Assembly: GCF_037392515.1 (NCBI RefSeq)
Contig: NC_090291.1
Span: 2,134,501-2,198,500, forward strand
Length of the DNA: 64,000 nt
From: Haliotis asinina
Lineage: Eukaryota; Mollusca; Gastropoda; Lepetellida; Haliotidae
Reading direction: 5' to 3'
The notes beneath the pieces are model-generated. The model had not been told where the DNA came from. It ran no database searches and saw only the letters and a list, made by a program, of their open reading frames with translations. This document shows positions 36,884 to 47,540 of the stretch, in pieces. How positions within the stretch are numbered: the first letter of the stretch is position 1; every line of letters starts with the position of its first letter. Made by a program: the position numbers and the translations under genes.

Positions 36884-38888
36884 AGGGGCACTGATGCGGA
36901 GCATTTTCCGTGGACTGGTGTAAACTTTTGTTATTGTTTTTTTCCCGTGAGTACCCGGATGATATCCCAGAATTCGTGACTGGTTCGTGACCTCTGCTGC
37001 GCAGTCCGTAAGCGCAATTGATAGTTTAATTATATACAGATCAACTGAGGTGAAGTCAATTGTACTTCATTACAAATGTATTATGAAAACAAATGAAACA
37101 CTTTGAAGGTTAATCATCTGCCAGTGGTAGAAATGGTAAAAAACTATTAGGACGGAAAAATAACGAAGCCAATGTACGTCTCTATATTTTGTCTCATAAC
37201 CCTAATTAGTTTATTGTCATATTTGTATGATTCTGAAAATTAATAAAAGAACACACGATTTGCTTATACTCATAGTAAATTTCTAACATCACAGCAACAT
37301 TTATACATTGTATAGATTGCCAATGTGGATCCAATTTCACATACATACGCGATCTAGTGTGTGTTTTCTGTCATACAGATTCTGCTGAATGCTACAACAA
37401 ATAAATTAAAACAAAATGCAAACAATGAACGTAAAACAGACTAATTTTATAGCAACAGTGTCAGGCTACTACCTTGTTCAGGAATGTATCCATCAATATC
37501 CACGTAAAAGAAATCGTATTCCATTCATCTGCAGCTGGTAAATAATCCTGCTCTGTGTCGCGTGTCTTACAACTGTCTCATTTGCGAAAAAGTAACACAT
37601 CGTTTCACGTCTTTCGTTGGTGAAAACTAGATAAACCTCTCATTGGTCTCCCAAGATAGCACACCTGGCAACTAATTGTATGATGTCCACTATTCTAAGT
37701 AATTTAGTTGACCAATATTGAGCAATCAATCAACGCAAGGGTGGTTAATTTTTTGAAGGGAGGATGTTGTTTTTGCACTCACACTTTACGACAGGGTGTA
37801 GTCATCTACACACACTGCCTTTTGACAAATCCGCTAGAAGAACAAAAGTAATTAATCAATCAGTGTGTTATCGGTTAATCCTTTGATCGATGTTTGTTTT
37901 TGTAACTCAGCTGATAAACCCTCTTGCATCACTTACATGCACATATTACATAACATACAATACATTTGCCATTACAGACCTTAATTCATAATGTTGAGTA
38001 TTTACTCCAGACAGGAGAAATGCCAAATGGGAACCTTTGTTGAGTAACCGAAGTGGTGTTGCTACTAATTATACCTGTTATAAATTCATGAATTGACCAT
38101 CAAGAGAATGATGACAAATAACACGTGTAGGTTTACACCATCAAACGCGAGTTACAGCAAGGAAGATGTAATCTCTGTGTCGCATGCAGCCTGAAAACAC
38201 TTATGGGCCGAAACTGTTTTTGGATACCAACGGAATTTCGTTACATAAGGAATACACACAGGCATTTGCTGTGTACTTTGGTAAATAAGTGAAATAAGTT
38301 TTTTTTACGTAAGACAATTTTCAGATTTCTCTACCAAAGCCAAGGTCATCGTTTTTTTTGTTTACAAATTCAAATAAATCAACTGTGTGTTTTATTATCA
38401 TAAATAATAAACCATTGTAGCTACCATAGCTACCAAAATTTACGTATGCTATTTGCTATCACAGCTCAACCAACACTCAAAACTACCTAAATATAAAGCT
38501 TTGCAATCTTCCGTACTGAAACAAATGGGTTGCTACGTGCCTGTAGACATAATATTTTCATGTAACATGATTAAATATCGAGGTTAAAAACACAGAAATG
38601 GGATCAAATTGGATCAGTAAGTATACCATCCAAGCATCCGAAAAGAACTACACTGCTGGGATATATGGTTACGATCAGACAAGGAATACCATGGATATTT
38701 TTAAACAAATGGCATGTGATGGGCATCCGGCCTCCTGACTGTTTAAGTGAAGAAATTTTGCTAATATGGACAGGAGCCCAGTTCCTTTGTCCGTCACGGT
38801 CGAAGGAGTGGGCGCTGACCAATTTGCGGTCTGCTTTCGTAATTCGACCGTTGGCGAGAAGCATTATTCGCTCCGCATCAGTGCCCCT
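36884..38888. mobile_element. non-autonomous DNA transposon with TTAA target site, copy 2 (2005 bp)
   Basis: Same 19-base inverted ends, same TTAA flanks and same orientation as 34398-36414. The two copies align along their whole length at, by eye, somewhat over 90 percent, with small indels such as a shortened tatata run near 37210 and a deleted stretch near 37803. Each has its own TTAA pair, so they are two insertions and not one duplicated segment. Confidence 0.9.
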
Positions 38889-38892
38889 TTAA

Positions 38893-39129
38893 TACATGTT
38901 ACACCCCTGATGTTACTCGATCTCTGTTACAAATGATACATTAAATTTCATATCGAGCTTCCAAAACAAAGATGAGTATAAGTATGATTGATGTTTCAAA
39001 ATAATTAGGCCAACATCAGATTTTGACCGGAAAACATTAACTGTTCAAAATATTCACCTCAGATTACGTGCAACGTTGAACGATGACACCGGCACAGGCA
39101 ACTTTGGGAAAACAAGGAAATGGCCTTAC
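38893..39129. other. flank without recognised features
   Basis: Short stretch between the second transposon and the proposed promoter region. I see no gene. Confidence 0.4.
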
Positions 39130-39616
39130 CTAGTTATCTAGTGTATTTCCTGATGTAGCAGCGGCGCTGTCGCAGAGGCGTCGGCATATAGACTGGGTTC
39201 CTGTTGCAGATGACTGGGCTTCTGTCTGCAGAGGAGCATAGTTCATTTCGCGCATCGATGCGGAAACCAGTTCTTGTGAGAAAAGTGAACAAGCTTCACA
39301 TGTCGCTTTTACGAGACTTTAAAATATCCATAGGGGGCAAATATCAATGTAAGGAGCAAAAAAAAACAGCCGGCGAAATGCTGTCGTAAACAGTTTGTAC
39401 TTCGCGATAATATCGCCATGTATCAATCTAAACGCTAGTCCGCGAAGTACTCAGTGTGTCATGTTTTGTCCACTTCGTTGTTCAATACAACGGTTATCTA
39501 TGATCATCTTCTAAAGACACCTTTATACAACACTTCAATTTGAACTGCGTTATCACTTCCGGCTAGACGAAAAGCGAGACCGAAAAGCGATATGGTCTGA
39601 AATTGTTTGAAATTGT
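39130..39616. promoter_or_regulatory. candidate bidirectional promoter, copine and Kelch genes
   Basis: The stretch is unusually rich in CpG for this window (gcggcgctgtcgcagaggcg, cgcgcatcgatgcggaaacc, cgcgataatatcgcc, gaaaagcgagaccg). On the minus strand a splice donor aactag|gtaagg ends at 39130 and could close a 5' UTR exon of copine. On the plus strand CACTTCCGG, an ETS/GABP-type site, is at 39554-39562, and a donor (attgt|gtgagtaa) at 39616/39617 could pair with the acceptor at 41703-41704 before the Kelch ATG. All of this is inference from local sequence. Confidence 0.4.
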
Positions 39617-40000
39617 GTGAGTAATTTCACAGGTAGAGTCAAAATAATGTATTTGTCATAAATAAGTTGCTATTGTCTTCTGCAATGAACTCTTTATGGA
39701 GCTTATGTCGAGGACAAATATGTTCATTACAGTGAAATACTTAACCCAGCCTCGAGTCTCTGCTTGGGATTCTCAGTAATAGTTATTAAGCTAACATCAG
39801 TTATGTTTATGTGTTATTTCACATCACAATCCGCAGGTATTACATATGGTATATGTGTGTGTGTGTGGTGTGCGCGTAATGGAGTATTCATCGGTCGGTT
39901 CAGTGAATTTAGAGAGCATCAATCGAATTAAAACCAAGTAAGGACCGCAGGATGGTGTTAGTTACGTCTTATGGGGTGGTGATACAAAGCACGGGGTATA

Positions 40001-40480
40001 CACTGGCGTCTCCTATTCTCGCGGTACTTACGAATATCAGCTGAAAAAATAATATAAACAGTTCAAGTATGTATGCTTGTTGTTTTTAAATGAAGAGATC
40101 CCCCCTCTAACATCTGCATCTATCAACTGTTTGATCCATCAAGTGTATTATCTCACTTGAGCTCGATGAAAAACATGGTCGTCCACCTCTGACTTTTCGA
40201 GGCGTCTCCTATTCTCGCGGTACAACGAGAAAGTAACGTTATTAGGTGTAAGGAAGGGTAATCTTATTGGGAAGGGCGGGGGAAAGTTACGATTTTTCCA
40301 AGTTGGTTAAAACTGACGAATATTCGTTACACTGCAAAATTTTGATAATTCACAGACTTGGGCCACTTCCTAGTTACTGGACAATGATGTAAACAACCGC
40401 TAAGTATCACGCATCAGCGACCTCGGCAGAAAATGTGTTTATCGCGAGAATAGGAAACCTGCGAGAATAGGAGACAGCCC
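40001..40480. mobile_element. MITE-like element with inverted ends
   Basis: Left end ggcgtctcctattctcgcgg and right end, read in complement, ggctgtctcctattctcgca are inverted repeats of about 19 bases, flanked by TATA on both sides. The left terminal sequence recurs at 40200-40222 and the right one is doubled (gcgagaataggaaa at 40444, gcgagaataggagac at 40461). No coding capacity. The superfamily is uncertain. Confidence 0.7.
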
Positions 40481-40494
40481 TATATATTGTCACT

Positions 40495-40790
40495 GACGGC
40501 CTCTTAGCTGTAGAACCCTTGAAGATCCGGAGTAGAATAGGTGTTTAGCAACCCATGCTTGCCATAAAAGGCTACTATGCTTGTAAAAGGTGACTATCGG
40601 GATTGGGACTGGGTGGTCAGGCTTGCTGACTAGGTTAAGACATGTCCTCAGTTCCTAGTTGTACAGATCGATGCTCATGATGTTGATCACAGGATTGTCT
40701 GGTCCAGACTCAATTATATACAGACGGCCGTCATATGACTAGAATATTGCTGAGTGTGATTTAAAACTAAACTCACTCACTCATGCTTAG
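40495..40790 (+). repeat. SINE-like element, family 1 (near full length)
   Basis: Reads agaacccttgaagatccgga, caacccatgcttgccataaa, gggtggtcaggcttgctgac, agatcgatgctcatgatgtt, gtctggtccagactcaatta, agaatattgctgagtgtgat and ends taaactcactcactca. This copy shows the (ACTC)n tail and so fixes the family's orientation. Confidence 0.9.
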
Positions 40791-41733
40791 CTGTAGACAA
40801 GAGGAAAGTCATGTAACAATGTGAACCCTAGCCGACAGCATGTCTTGACTGCATAAAATCACATCATGGCTCTTGACTATGTCAACACATCAGATTCATT
40901 CCAGGACAAATTGAATAATATTTTCTAAACTCTAAATGCTACATGTTGGTTTCACATTGATTTTTCGACTTGCTGTAAACATATTCAGACCCTGTAAACA
41001 TATTGAGTTCTGGTTTGGTCGTATGCTTTACTGATAGTCAAAACACGCTTTACAGAAAACAAGTATTATACAAATTGTCAAGTTTTATGTTGATCGCAGC
41101 TGATTTCAATACATTTATGAAACAGATTAGTCCATTAGTCAAATAAATAGCGCACATGTGCACAGTAAGTTGCAAAGTAATGTGAAACCACCGAATAAAT
41201 TTTGCTTACAGCTTAAAAATAAGATTTAGGTTACACAAATTGAAAACATACTTTAGGAGCGAGGGTCCATGAACATGATGAAAACTCTAAAAAATCTTGA
41301 TCTTTTTATTGTGAGTGAAACTGCCTGCTCAGAATATTTACTGCCAGCTTGCATCTCGTACACAAACAACAAGCACCGAACGTCCTGAATCAATGACAAC
41401 TTGTCACATTTCTTTCCGAGACACTTTCAGTTAACTGTCATAATTTGTTTAATTATATTTATTCGTTGTAGACAGGCTTGTTATGTCTGTTCATTGTTGA
41501 CAACCTCAGACTGAACTGCAAGGAGCCTGTGATCTGATGGGTTGTGAATAGTTACATGTACACTTTACCATGTTCAGCAGTATTTTGGTGGTGGAATGTC
41601 TTGTTGTTAATATCAACTAATTATACCAGCAGATCTTTTTAAAAGCCCAATCCAGAATGTTTTTCACAACATATATGCTAAGTGGTTATATGCATGTTTT
41701 CCAGGTTATCTCGGATGACAATATTGAAGGGCA

Positions 41734-43563
41734 ATGTCCGGTAAACGTCACAGAATGCCGTACGCTGCCAAGGTAACACCACCCAAACTGATGGTGAGTA
41801 CTTGCCATGCCATGCTACATAAGACAGATCAAGCTTCCAGTACCAGCAGTGCTGATGGAGTCCTGCCAACATACACAGCGCTGTCCTCCAAGAACCACTG
41901 TTGTAAACTGCTACTGGGACTACAGGATCTGCGAAACAATGAAACTCTATGTGATTACTCCATCCTGGCTGAAGGGGAGGTAATCCGTGTCCACAAGGCT
42001 GTGATGGCGGCATGCAGTGATTATTTCCGTGTTATGCTCTGCGGGGACATGAAAGAAAGCAGAGAAGGGAGTGTGGATTTGAAGGGTGTTACGGCAAATG
42101 GATTACGAGTGGTTGTGGAGTTTGCATACACTGGTCAGCTGGGACTGACAACGGAGAATGTAGAGGATGTTTTATCAGCAGCAACACACCTCCAGGTTAG
42201 TGATGCTGTAGAGCTATGCAGCAAGTACCTGGAGACGGTCATCACTGTGGAGAACTGTGTCGACATTCTAAACCTCTCTGAACTGTACTCTCTCTCCTCT
42301 ATGCGTGTAAAAGCACAGCAGTATATGCTGGAAAACTTTGAAATTGTAGCCGAGTCAGAACAGTATTTCAAACTGGCCCATCTTCAACTGGCAGCCATGT
42401 TGGCAGAGAACTCTCTCCGAGTAGTCTCGGAATATTGTCTCTTTGAGTTGGTACTGATGTGGATTAAGTACAAGCCGGAGGAGAGGGAGAAGTATGTGGC
42501 TGACTTGATGCGGAATCTCCGACTGCCGTTGCTTTCAGGAGAGGAGTTGGTGGAAAAGGTGAGTGGAGTGGAACTGATGAAAAAGAATCCTGAATGCAAT
42601 GAGTTACTAACTCAGGCCAAAGACTACCATATCGTTGTCAGCAAACAGCCACTGCTTCAGTCTAGTCGCACACAAGTCAGATCAGAGAGGAAGAGTCTGG
42701 TAATGTGCCATGCTCAGAATCTGGAAAGTTACAATTTCAAAACTAAACGACAGGGATTTCTTCGAGATGCTACCATACCTCTATATAACCCTTGTGTAGT
42801 GGTGGTGGACAATTTTATGTATGCCTGTGGTGGGAAATATGACAGTACAGAGAACAATGAGATTGCCACTGCCAGATGTTTCAGATACGATCCTCGTTTT
42901 GACATCTGGTTTGAGCTCTCTTCCATGAACGAAGCCAGGAAGGACTTTGTAGTGGTAGCGTATAATGGCCACCTGTATGCTATTGCTGGTCAGGATGAGA
43001 ACATGGTAATGTGCACTGTTGAGTGTTTCTCTATAGCAAACAATGACTGGCAGATGAGGGCTTTGCTTAGTCACTCTGTGTATGGTCATGCAGGAACTCT
43101 CTGTCAAGACAAACTCTACATCTCAGGAGGACAGCGATTCTCTGGCTGTTGTAACAATCTAGCCTGCTACACGCCCACCAGCGACTCCTGGGAGGAACGA
43201 GCGCCAATGATACACAGCCGCTGCAACCATGTGATGGTGGAGGTGAAGGACAAACTGTATGTTATTGGGGGCAACATCGAAGACAGCTACGGATTCCCTG
43301 TTCCAATCATTGCTATAGAAAAGTACTGTCCAGTGACTAATCAGTGGACTCTGTGTGAGAGGACAGTCAACATTCGAGAGGCCGGGGCTAGTGTCCTTGA
43401 CAACAAGGTATACATTGTCGGTGGGATCAATGGTGAACATTATTATTCAGATCTGCTACAGCTGTATGATCCCATCCTAGATGAGATTACGTTGGTAGAG
43501 AAATTCCCAACAAGGATCTTTGGAAAAGCCTGCTCCATTCTGACTCTGCCTCAGTACATATAA
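41734..43563 (+). CDS. BTB-BACK-Kelch protein (Kelch-like family), single coding exon
   Basis: 609 residues. BTB/POZ is residues 59-165, with the classic HKAVMAACSDYF at 87-98; BACK 170-275 (CLFELVLMWIKYKPEERE); Kelch repeats from about 330 to 605, each with the Gly-Gly pair (ACGGKYD, YISGGQR, YVIGGNI, YIVGGIN) and downstream Tyr and Trp. Such proteins usually recruit substrates to Cullin-3 ubiquitin ligases through the BTB domain, with the propeller binding the substrate; the substrate here is unknown. The family around KLHL26/KLHL32/KLHL36 looks closest by memory of the GHAG...LYISGG block, but I cannot assign an orthologue. The start is supported by in-frame TGA codons just upstream of the ATG. 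An acceptor at 41703-41704 suggests a spliced 5' UTR. An intronless coding region in a neighbourhood of intron-rich genes is notable. Confidence 0.95.
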   Translation: MSGKRHRMPYAAKVTPPKLMVSTCHAMLHKTDQASSTSSADGVLPTYTALSSKNHCCKLLLGLQDLRNNETLCDYSILAEGEVIRVHKAVMAACSDYFRVMLCGDMKESREGSVDLKGVTANGLRVVVEFAYTGQLGLTTENVEDVLSAATHLQVSDAVELCSKYLETVITVENCVDILNLSELYSLSSMRVKAQQYMLENFEIVAESEQYFKLAHLQLAAMLAENSLRVVSEYCLFELVLMWIKYKPEEREKYVADLMRNLRLPLLSGEELVEKVSGVELMKKNPECNELLTQAKDYHIVVSKQPLLQSSRTQVRSERKSLVMCHAQNLESYNFKTKRQGFLRDATIPLYNPCVVVVDNFMYACGGKYDSTENNEIATARCFRYDPRFDIWFELSSMNEARKDFVVVAYNGHLYAIAGQDENMVMCTVECFSIANNDWQMRALLSHSVYGHAGTLCQDKLYISGGQRFSGCCNNLACYTPTSDSWEERAPMIHSRCNHVMVEVKDKLYVIGGNIEDSYGFPVPIIAIEKYCPVTNQWTLCERTVNIREAGASVLDNKVYIVGGINGEHYYSDLLQLYDPILDEITLVEKFPTRIFGKACSILTLPQYI

Positions 43564-43636
43564 CTAAAACAAAAACAAAGTTTTAGCCATACTACATGAA
43601 GCATCATAAAATCCTGACCCTCACCTCAACCCCAAC

Positions 43637-43642
43637 AATAAA
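43637..43642 (+). terminator. poly(A) signal candidate, Kelch gene (proximal)
   Basis: AATAAA 74 bases after the stop, followed by a T/GT-rich stretch (cttgtcttgtctcagttatg). Confidence 0.5.
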
Positions 43643-43794
43643 GTCTGCTTCATCTAGATCTTGTCTTGTCTCAGTTATGTCCTGTACAGGTAATCCTGGT
43701 GTACTAGGATAGTTTAACCTGGAACATGAACGTGATCAGAATAACACAGGTTTATTGGGGTTACAAGACTAGCCAGAAAATGAAGTATTTGTAG

Positions 43795-43905
43795 CTTTCT
43801 AAACCCAAGCCTGGTCTCATTCCCACATGAGTACAATGGAGCCCATTCCTGGCACTCGCAGTGGTCACATTCCTGGAATATGGTGACAACTGTGTACAGA
43901 GCAAC
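43795..43905 (+). repeat. tRNA-derived SINE fragment, family 2
   Basis: tctcattcccacatgagtac, aatggagcccattcctggca and cattcctggaatatggtgac match the middle and tail of family 2; the A box is lost. Confidence 0.65.
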
Positions 43906-45087
43906 ACTCGAGGATGACTGCGTAACATTGTGCATGAGGATGCTGTGGTAATGTTTGATATGACAACATTTTGAATAAGGTAATACCTTACATGATGCAT
44001 CATGGGAAACAAAGTGCATGATCAGCCTTTACTGTAATGTTACAGGTGTGTCACTGTCAAGTCTACTTCAGCTGTATGGTGGTGTAAGTAAATACAAGTG
44101 AATTTAGGGCAGCACTGGTGTCATTCAGTGTCATTTTCATGGTAAACTATGACACATGTTGAGCAATTCTCTGAGATCGCTGGACATGTTTGATGGTACT
44201 GGTATTAAGACAACTGGCTGTTCTCACTGTGTGTTCTCACCTTTCCTGTGATACTGTTGTATGAACCTAACTTATGATGTGATACAGACGTCCAGTGGTT
44301 TACACATGATTATACATATATATTGGTGTATGATTACTACTTGATGATGTGTGCATTATGTTCCCATATTGCGTTTATACAGATGACCACTGTTAACATG
44401 ATTCTTAGGAGAATATAATTACATTAAATTTACAAACTGCTAAGCTGGACCATACATAACATGTTGAGGTATCCTGGAAACTGATGTTGTCAGTTGGGTG
44501 CAGTGTAAGAAGAAATTATGAATTGGGATTAATGTCTGTGTAGAGACTGACACGTATGTTAAGTGCATGAGATGCAATAAACCTGAAAACATAACAATCG
44601 TCAGAAAAACTAGAGTTAGCTAGTTAACTTTACTAGTTTAAAACTGCAGATATCATGACTGATTCCTTCATCTACCTGATGTAATCCTTTGCATGAAATT
44701 ATAGTCTTTCTTGTTTTCATGAATTGGTTGAGTTGTTAGGTACTTTTTGAAAACTTTGGTCATTGAACAAAATAATACTGGGCTCTTCATTTACATTCAT
44801 GTGTATTTTATACATTGTGAATTCAGTAGGATGAGAAAGGTTTTTTCTGTATGTATAATTTTCTTATTCTTAAACGAAATGCTTAAAAACTGAATCTAAT
44901 ATCATGAAGATAGAGATATTAAGCAGAGTCTCAATCATACAAAGTTGTATTCGGGTCACGTACACTAACATAGAGTGCCATAGCTTTTGCAAGCAGTATC
45001 TTAAAGGAGCAGTGTAAAGATTGTAGTATATTCATAATATTGATTGAGATGTTAAGAACACCCGGTCTTTTTCTTACTGGACGCTTG

Positions 45088-45235
45088 TGTAACACAGTGG
45101 TTACAGCATTCACTCATCATGCTGATGATCGATCCCCCACCTCCATATAGTGCATGAAGCCCATATTTGGCATCCCTGCCTTGAAATTGCTGGAGGTTTG
45201 CTTAAGAGCAACATGAAACCCAGCTTCTTCACTCT
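45088..45235 (+). repeat. tRNA-derived SINE, family 2 (diverged)
   Basis: Matches gtaacacagtggttacagca, ttcactcatcatgctgatga, gtgcatgaagcccatatttg and ttgaaattgctggaggtttg. The B-box region is damaged. Confidence 0.65.
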
Positions 45236-45639
45236 TATTTCTAAAGTGTTTCTTCCATATGGTGTAGCTGTATTGATGTGAAGGAATCTGATGTTTTTAT
45301 CTTATTTTGAGTAGTATATCAATAAAGACAGTTGACACTACTCATTTCATTCAGTGTGATATTACAGATGCAAGTGCCTTTATCAGATATATCCCAGGCC
45401 AATTCCTAGAGTGAGTGAGACAACATGGTTTTTCAGTCAACAAACATTTTTACCTCTGAAAGATGCTAAACAGTTCGTATTCAGTTGTTTTGTGTCTGTT
45501 CACGCAACACATTACTTACGGGATGTACAAAGAATACATTTTTTTAACCTGAAGACAAATTATTTAGGAACAAATTCAAGGCTAGTACAGATTCGAAGTG
45601 GTCACCACCTATTTGATGTGGGCAGTTCTGTAATCCAGA

Positions 45640-45782
45640 CTGTCCTGTGAGAGCGAGATGAACTCGTACTGTCCTGTGAGAGCGAGATGAACTCGTACTG
45701 TCCTGTGAGAGCGAGATGAACTCGTACTGTCCTGTGAGAGTGAGATGAACTCGTACTGTCCTGTAAGAGCGAGATGAACTCT
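45640..45782. repeat. 29-bp minisatellite, 5 units
   Basis: Units ctgtcctgtgagagcgagat followed by gaactcgta start at 45640, 45669, 45698, 45727 and 45756. Not a multiple of three, so not a coding repeat. Confidence 0.95.
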
Positions 45783-46200
45783 TAATGACAGAGATACCAC
45801 ATGGCAGTGACATCTAGTACAAGACTGGTTGAACCTGTCTCCTGCCAGTTCAAACTTGGTATCTCATAGGCGTCTCCAGAGGTTAGGGTGGAGGGTATCC
45901 TTTTGTCCTGTAAGTTTATTAAATGACCATTTGCACTCTCATGCAAGCACGCACACATGTGCTTTCTCAAGAGTTTGTTCCTCTCCTTTCCACAAAAAGC
46001 TGTATCCGCCCCGGTGTCTGTGAATGTGTTTATATGCTGGTATGTGCTTTGTCACTTTGTGAATTGTGATGGTTTGTTCGTTTGTTACTTTGTGATTCTC
46101 GGTTTCATTTGTTTCTGTGTAAATACGCAGAATGATCAGTTGTGATGTGTTGAGAATACATTATTTATGAACTGTTTCCAGACTTGTCTGTACATAGTGT

Positions 46201-46206
46201 AATAAA
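46201..46206 (+). terminator. poly(A) signal candidate (distal)
   Basis: AATAAA followed about 30 bases later by a strong GT-rich element (cctgtgttgtgttgttctg). By sequence it is the best poly(A) site on the plus strand in this region; it would serve the Kelch gene. Confidence 0.55.
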
Positions 46207-47274
46207 CTGTCACTAACTTATCCTGTTCAACCTGTGTTGTGTTGTTCTGCCACACTCAGTGACAGGCTTCTAGTGTCCAGGGAGGAATACATGAAGGCTT
46301 TACCTCATGCAGGGTAGGGTTCCCACTTCTAGCACTACGACTGTCTTCAGGCTATGGCAGAGCTATGTCAGCCCAGGGCAGCAACACAACCAGCTGACCT
46401 GGCACAGCATGTACATACGAAGATGTGTGTAGCAACAATTTGTATGCAGAGAACAAATGAGCTTCAACTTTGGCAATCCAGACAGAAAAACATTCTGCTC
46501 TCTAATCACTGCCCATGGTACAGACTGAATTCTGGAACTAAACAATTCAACCATTTATATACATAAAGGATTGTTTTCTTTGGTTTGTGTGATACCCATG
46601 AGCATCCGGGTTAGAAGTCTTCAGTAACAAGTGCTAACGGATTGGGATCTGTGATCAGTCTTGCTGACATGCCATTGTATCCCAGTTTAGATCGTTGCTC
46701 ATGGTGTTGGTGATTTTTTGGTCCGGATTCCATTGTTTACAGACCACCGCTATATGCTTAAATATTAATGAATGCAACGTCAAACTAAACGGAACCAGGG
46801 ATACTCTACAACAAAAACAAAAAACATAGGCTCCCTGACGGAACTCACTCACTCCTGTACCATGTAGATTCTGTCTTCAGATCCCGAAGCCTCTGGGTGA
46901 TTCACCCAGTCACACTTGAGATCACATATCATCCTCGTTATCACCAGGTAAACCTATCACTGTGAGTTGGGGTAACCCTCCAACCACATGTTCACTTCAA
47001 AGCCCAACCAATCGCCCAGAAGACAAAAAGTATCTTTGCAGTAACTGGACGTTAGACCAAGTGCGTATCGAATATTTGCGCTGAAGGATGTCCGATTGTA
47101 TATTTAGAAGGAAGATATTCCTACTGACTAACTCAGCACTAGAGTCATGAGTCCTGCAAATCTAATATTGTTTGTGTAGATAAGGTCATCCTTAGGTGTA
47201 TGTCTTCAAAGAATGTATTTTGGCAAATGCTTGAATCGTGTCTCTGAAAGGTCTTCGGTGGCAATACACTGAAT
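46207..47274. other. intergenic, Kelch/NXPE side
   Basis: A SINE at 46592-46790 is followed by a detached actcactcac tail near 46844. No gene is recognised. Confidence 0.45.
46592..46790 (+). repeat. SINE-like element, family 1
   Basis: catgagcatccgggttagaa, cggattgggatctgtgatca, gcttgctgacatg..., gattccattgtttacagacc and gcaacgtcaaactaaac match the family in tail-last orientation. Confidence 0.75.
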
Positions 47275-47395
47275 GAATGTAGCTTTACGCCTGTTTTAGG
47301 AACACCACACCGGAGGACACCAGAACTTAGCTTCACACAGTGTACCACGTGGTGAATCGAGCCTGGGTCTTCGGCGTGACCACAGTACTGAAAAT
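47275..47395 (-). repeat. tRNA-derived SINE fragment, family 2
   Basis: Plus-strand accacaccggaggacaccag, cacacagtgtaccacgtggt, gaatcgagcctgggtcttcg and gcgtgaccacagtactg are the complement of the family 2 core with a degraded B box. Confidence 0.7.
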
Positions 47396-47430
47396 CCAAA
47401 CAACTTAATTGGGTAAAAATTCAGGCTAGC

Positions 47431-47536
47431 TATTCTCGAAACGTTCGTAGCCCTACGAACTTCTTAAGCCCATTGTTAATACACTGGCTACGGTCAAAGT
47501 CATGAATTCTTAGGGCTACGAACGTTTCGAGAATAT
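47431..47536. mobile_element. small fold-back element
   Basis: Left arm tattctcgaaacgttcgtag+ccct and right arm agggctacgaacgtttcgag+aata are exact inverted repeats of about 24 bases around a 55-base centre. The left arm also forms its own nested hairpin (gttcgtag / ctacgaac). No coding capacity; a MITE or fold-back type element. Confidence 0.75.
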
Positions 47537-47540
47537 GGGC

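Larger units (their letters stand above)
39617..41704 (+). other. probable 5' intron of the Kelch gene, contents
   Basis: Holds a short (GT)n run at 39847-39866, a MITE at 40001-40480 and a SINE at 40495-40790. The last stretch, 40791-41704, shows nothing recognisable apart from the acceptor tgcatgttttccag. Confidence 0.4.
43643..46200 (+). other. possible extended 3' UTR of the Kelch gene
   Basis: No coding region. Contains SINE pieces at 43795-43905 and 45088-45235, further AATAAA hexamers at 44576 and about 45320, and a 29-bp minisatellite at 45640-45782. It may be transcribed if the distal poly(A) signal is used. Confidence 0.4.

Noticed and set aside
45544-45813. Open frame with repeated EFISLSQDS
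   Set aside because: It is the 29-bp minisatellite read in frames that drift; no gene context.
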